A stretch of DNA of 64,000 nucleotides from Rotaria socialis (taxonomy: Eukaryota; Rotifera; Eurotatoria; Philodinida; Philodinidae). The notes under the pieces were generated by a model that was not told the origin of the DNA, did no database searches, and saw nothing but the letters and a program-made list of their open reading frames with translations. Where the stretch lies: assembly GCA_905331475.1 (NCBI GenBank), contig CAJNYU010000011.1, positions 304,183 through 368,182 on the forward strand, written 5' to 3'. Each line of letters begins with the position of its first letter. Positions within the stretch are counted from its first letter, which is position 1. Made by a program: the position numbers and the translations under genes. Positions 62,172-64,000 of this stretch are shown here, piece by piece.

Positions 62172-64000
62172 ATGACGCTGTCGAATATTCAACAACGAAT
62201 TCCAAAACGTTATGTATTGAGTTTCTTGGGATTCATCGGATTATTCAATGCCTTCATTTTAAGAGCAAATCTATCCATTGCCATCGTTGGAATGGTTACT
62301 CCAATGTATGAGACAACACCGAACAATATCAGTAGAATAATACCAGTAACGTAGCTTCTTCTATTTTGTTTTTATGTACATATTTTTCTAAATCATACAG
62401 GCTATCCATAATTGGAATACAAGAACACAAGGCTATATTCTTTCGTCATTCTTCTATACTTATTGTCTCTTTCAAGTACCAGCTGGATTTTTAGCAACGA
62501 AATACGGCGGAAGAATTTTATTTGGTGGTAGTATTGGTTTGTGTGCTTTTTTAACTTTGTTTACGCCAATATGTGCTCAAGCTGGATCAGGAGCATTAAT
62601 ATTTCTACGACTTCTTGAAGGTCTTGTTTCAGTAAGTTTTCGAATAAAATAAGAGGCTTTACAAAAATTTGTTCGCTTATCTACTTGAAAGACTTGTGTA
62701 TACCCAGCACTACATGATATATGGTCGAAGTGGGCACCGAAAAGTGATAAGTCGACATTAGCAACATTTGCTTTTTCGGGTATGTCCAAATGAAAATGAA
62801 TTCTATTTTATCGATGAACATATTTTTAGGAGCTTATGTTGGCACATTTATAACATTGATGTTTGGCGGTGTGATTGCTGCCGATTGGGCATGGGAATGG
62901 TTATTTTATTTATCAGGTGAGTATTCTTAGTTGAGACCATTAAATTTCATTGTTTTCTTATAGGATTGTTTTCTCTTGTATGGACAGTAATTTGGTTTTA
63001 TTTTACGGCTGAGCTACCGTCGACTCATGAAACTATATCAGAGGAAGAAGCAAAATATATTGAAGAACATAGAGATCAAGCGATATCACAAGTAAAATAG
63101 TTCTATAGAAGATTGAAAGCCTACTATCTAGTTTCTATATTTAGATAGATACGATACCTTGGAAAGATATATTCACATCATTGCCAGTATGGGCAATTAT
63201 TGCTGTTCATTTTGGAACTAATTGGTCACTCTTTCTGGTATTTAATGAATTTCCAACATTTCTTGTTAAATCACTAGGTTTTCATGTTGATTCGGTTTGT
63301 CTAAAGATAAACGAGTTTTGCTCGATTATAAGTTATTTCTATTCATAGGCTGGATCAATCTCAGCTCTTCCTTGGTTATTGTTATCAGTGACGGTGTATG
63401 CAGCAGGTATCATTTCCGATAAATTAACCGAAAAATATTCAACATTATTTGTACGAAAATTCATCGTATCTTTAAGTACGAAATTGAATACTAAGTAGAG
63501 TTATTTATAATTTATTTTCATTACATATAGCTTTCATCGTTTTGATATTGGCTTTCGTTCTCGTAACTTTATTGAACGTCAAAAGTCGTGCTTTAATTGT
63601 CACAGGTATTATTATTGTGGTTAGTGCATGCGGTCCTGCTTGGGCAAGTTTCGGTGTTAACCATCTCGATATTGGTGGACATTACGCAGGTGTTCTAATG
63701 GGTATATCGAATTCCATCGGATCCACACCGGGATTCCTCACACCGATTATAACGGGTTATGTCGTTGACGATTCATCTGTAAGCGTTGTCTTGTATAAAT
63801 CTGAGAAGTATTGATGTTTTTTTTTTTTTATTAAAATTTTTAGTCGAAACGTGAATGGGATATATTATTCGTTATTTCAATGGTTATAGGCGCGTTAGCT
63901 CTCGTATTCTACATTGTTTTCGCTGATGGTGAATTACAACCGTGGGTATTGGGTGGTAGCGATGAATATGAACCGGTGTTCAACAATCCTATATCATCCC
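62172..64000 (+). CDS. SLC17-type transporter, copy 2 (3' end beyond window)
   Basis: Exons are 62172-62345, 62401-62631, 62692-62779, 62830-62916, 62964-63091, 63145-63294, 63349-63475, 63531-63778 and 63844 to beyond 64000. Exons 1-8 have exactly the same lengths and phases as copy 1, proving a tandem duplication. The protein is clearly similar but well diverged (for example PKRYVLSFLGFIGLFNAFIL, YPALHDIWSKWAPKSDKS, SFGVNHLDIGGHYAGVLMGI). No frame break is seen in the part present, so it looks functional. The start is taken at the ATG matching MTLSN of copy 1. Confidence 0.92.

Noticed and set aside
1-64000. tRNA, rRNA, CRISPR arrays, telomeric repeats, LTR or Polinton-like elements
   Set aside because: I scanned for these and saw no cloverleaf with a convincing B-box, no regularly spaced repeats, no TGTGGG-type telomere arrays and no reverse transcriptase, integrase or capsid similarity. 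Detection by eye is limited for tRNAs.

Overview
The window looks like nuclear DNA of a bdelloid rotifer (Rotaria/Adineta-like). It is AT-rich. Its genes are split by many very short GT-AG introns (mostly 45-80 bp). The proteins are clearly metazoan, including ciliary ones, and an ADP-ribosyltransferase/leucine-rich-repeat relic of a kind expanded in bdelloids is present. Several genes have a splice acceptor 0-30 nt before the start codon, which fits the spliced-leader trans-splicing known in bdelloids. A 100-base N run at 48397-48496 marks an assembly gap. The species is an inference; no rRNA, tRNA or telomere repeat was seen to confirm it.

Layout. 1-8 kb: a KIAA1143-family protein and a PIM-type Ser/Thr kinase, separated by 3.6 kb of non-coding DNA. 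8-15.7 kb: gene-poor, with an AT microsatellite. 15.76-22.58 kb: a segment bounded by inverted ends and near-identical 8-bp flanks. It contains a decayed POLD2 (DNA polymerase delta subunit 2) gene with two small MITE-like insertions. 23-27.2 kb: ER and housekeeping genes: SDF2-like (minus), SSR4/TRAP-delta, an unidentified 91-aa protein, and POLR1F/RPA43. 28.2-31.7 kb: a 13-exon LDL-receptor-related protein. 32.3-34.5 kb (minus): decayed LRR and ADP-ribosyltransferase sequences, possibly one former gene. 36.1-36.8 kb (minus): a small RRM protein most like RBFOX. 37.5-41.3 kb: a Cys-rich two-pass membrane protein, a Cys-x2-Cys protein, and DRC2/CCDC65 of the ciliary nexin-dynein regulatory complex. 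41.9-45.2 kb (minus): a decayed gene and an ERICH3/DUF4590 protein. 48-51 kb: hAT-like repeat debris, the gap and the C-terminal part of a GPCR. 51.6-55.6 kb: striatin. 56.4-57.9 kb: a Ser/Arg/Tyr-rich protein. 58.6-64 kb: two tandem SLC17-type transporters separated by a 547-bp hAT-like MITE; the second runs off the window.

Functional links. SDF2 and SSR4 both act in the ER lumen/translocon. DRC2 and ERICH3 are both cilia-linked. POLR1F and its upstream neighbour are 123 bp apart on one strand, as are the Cys-x2-Cys protein and DRC2 (124 bp), so both pairs are candidate operons. Exon boundaries were placed by reading GT/AG and checking that the reading frame is kept. Summed exon lengths divide by three in every complete gene called.
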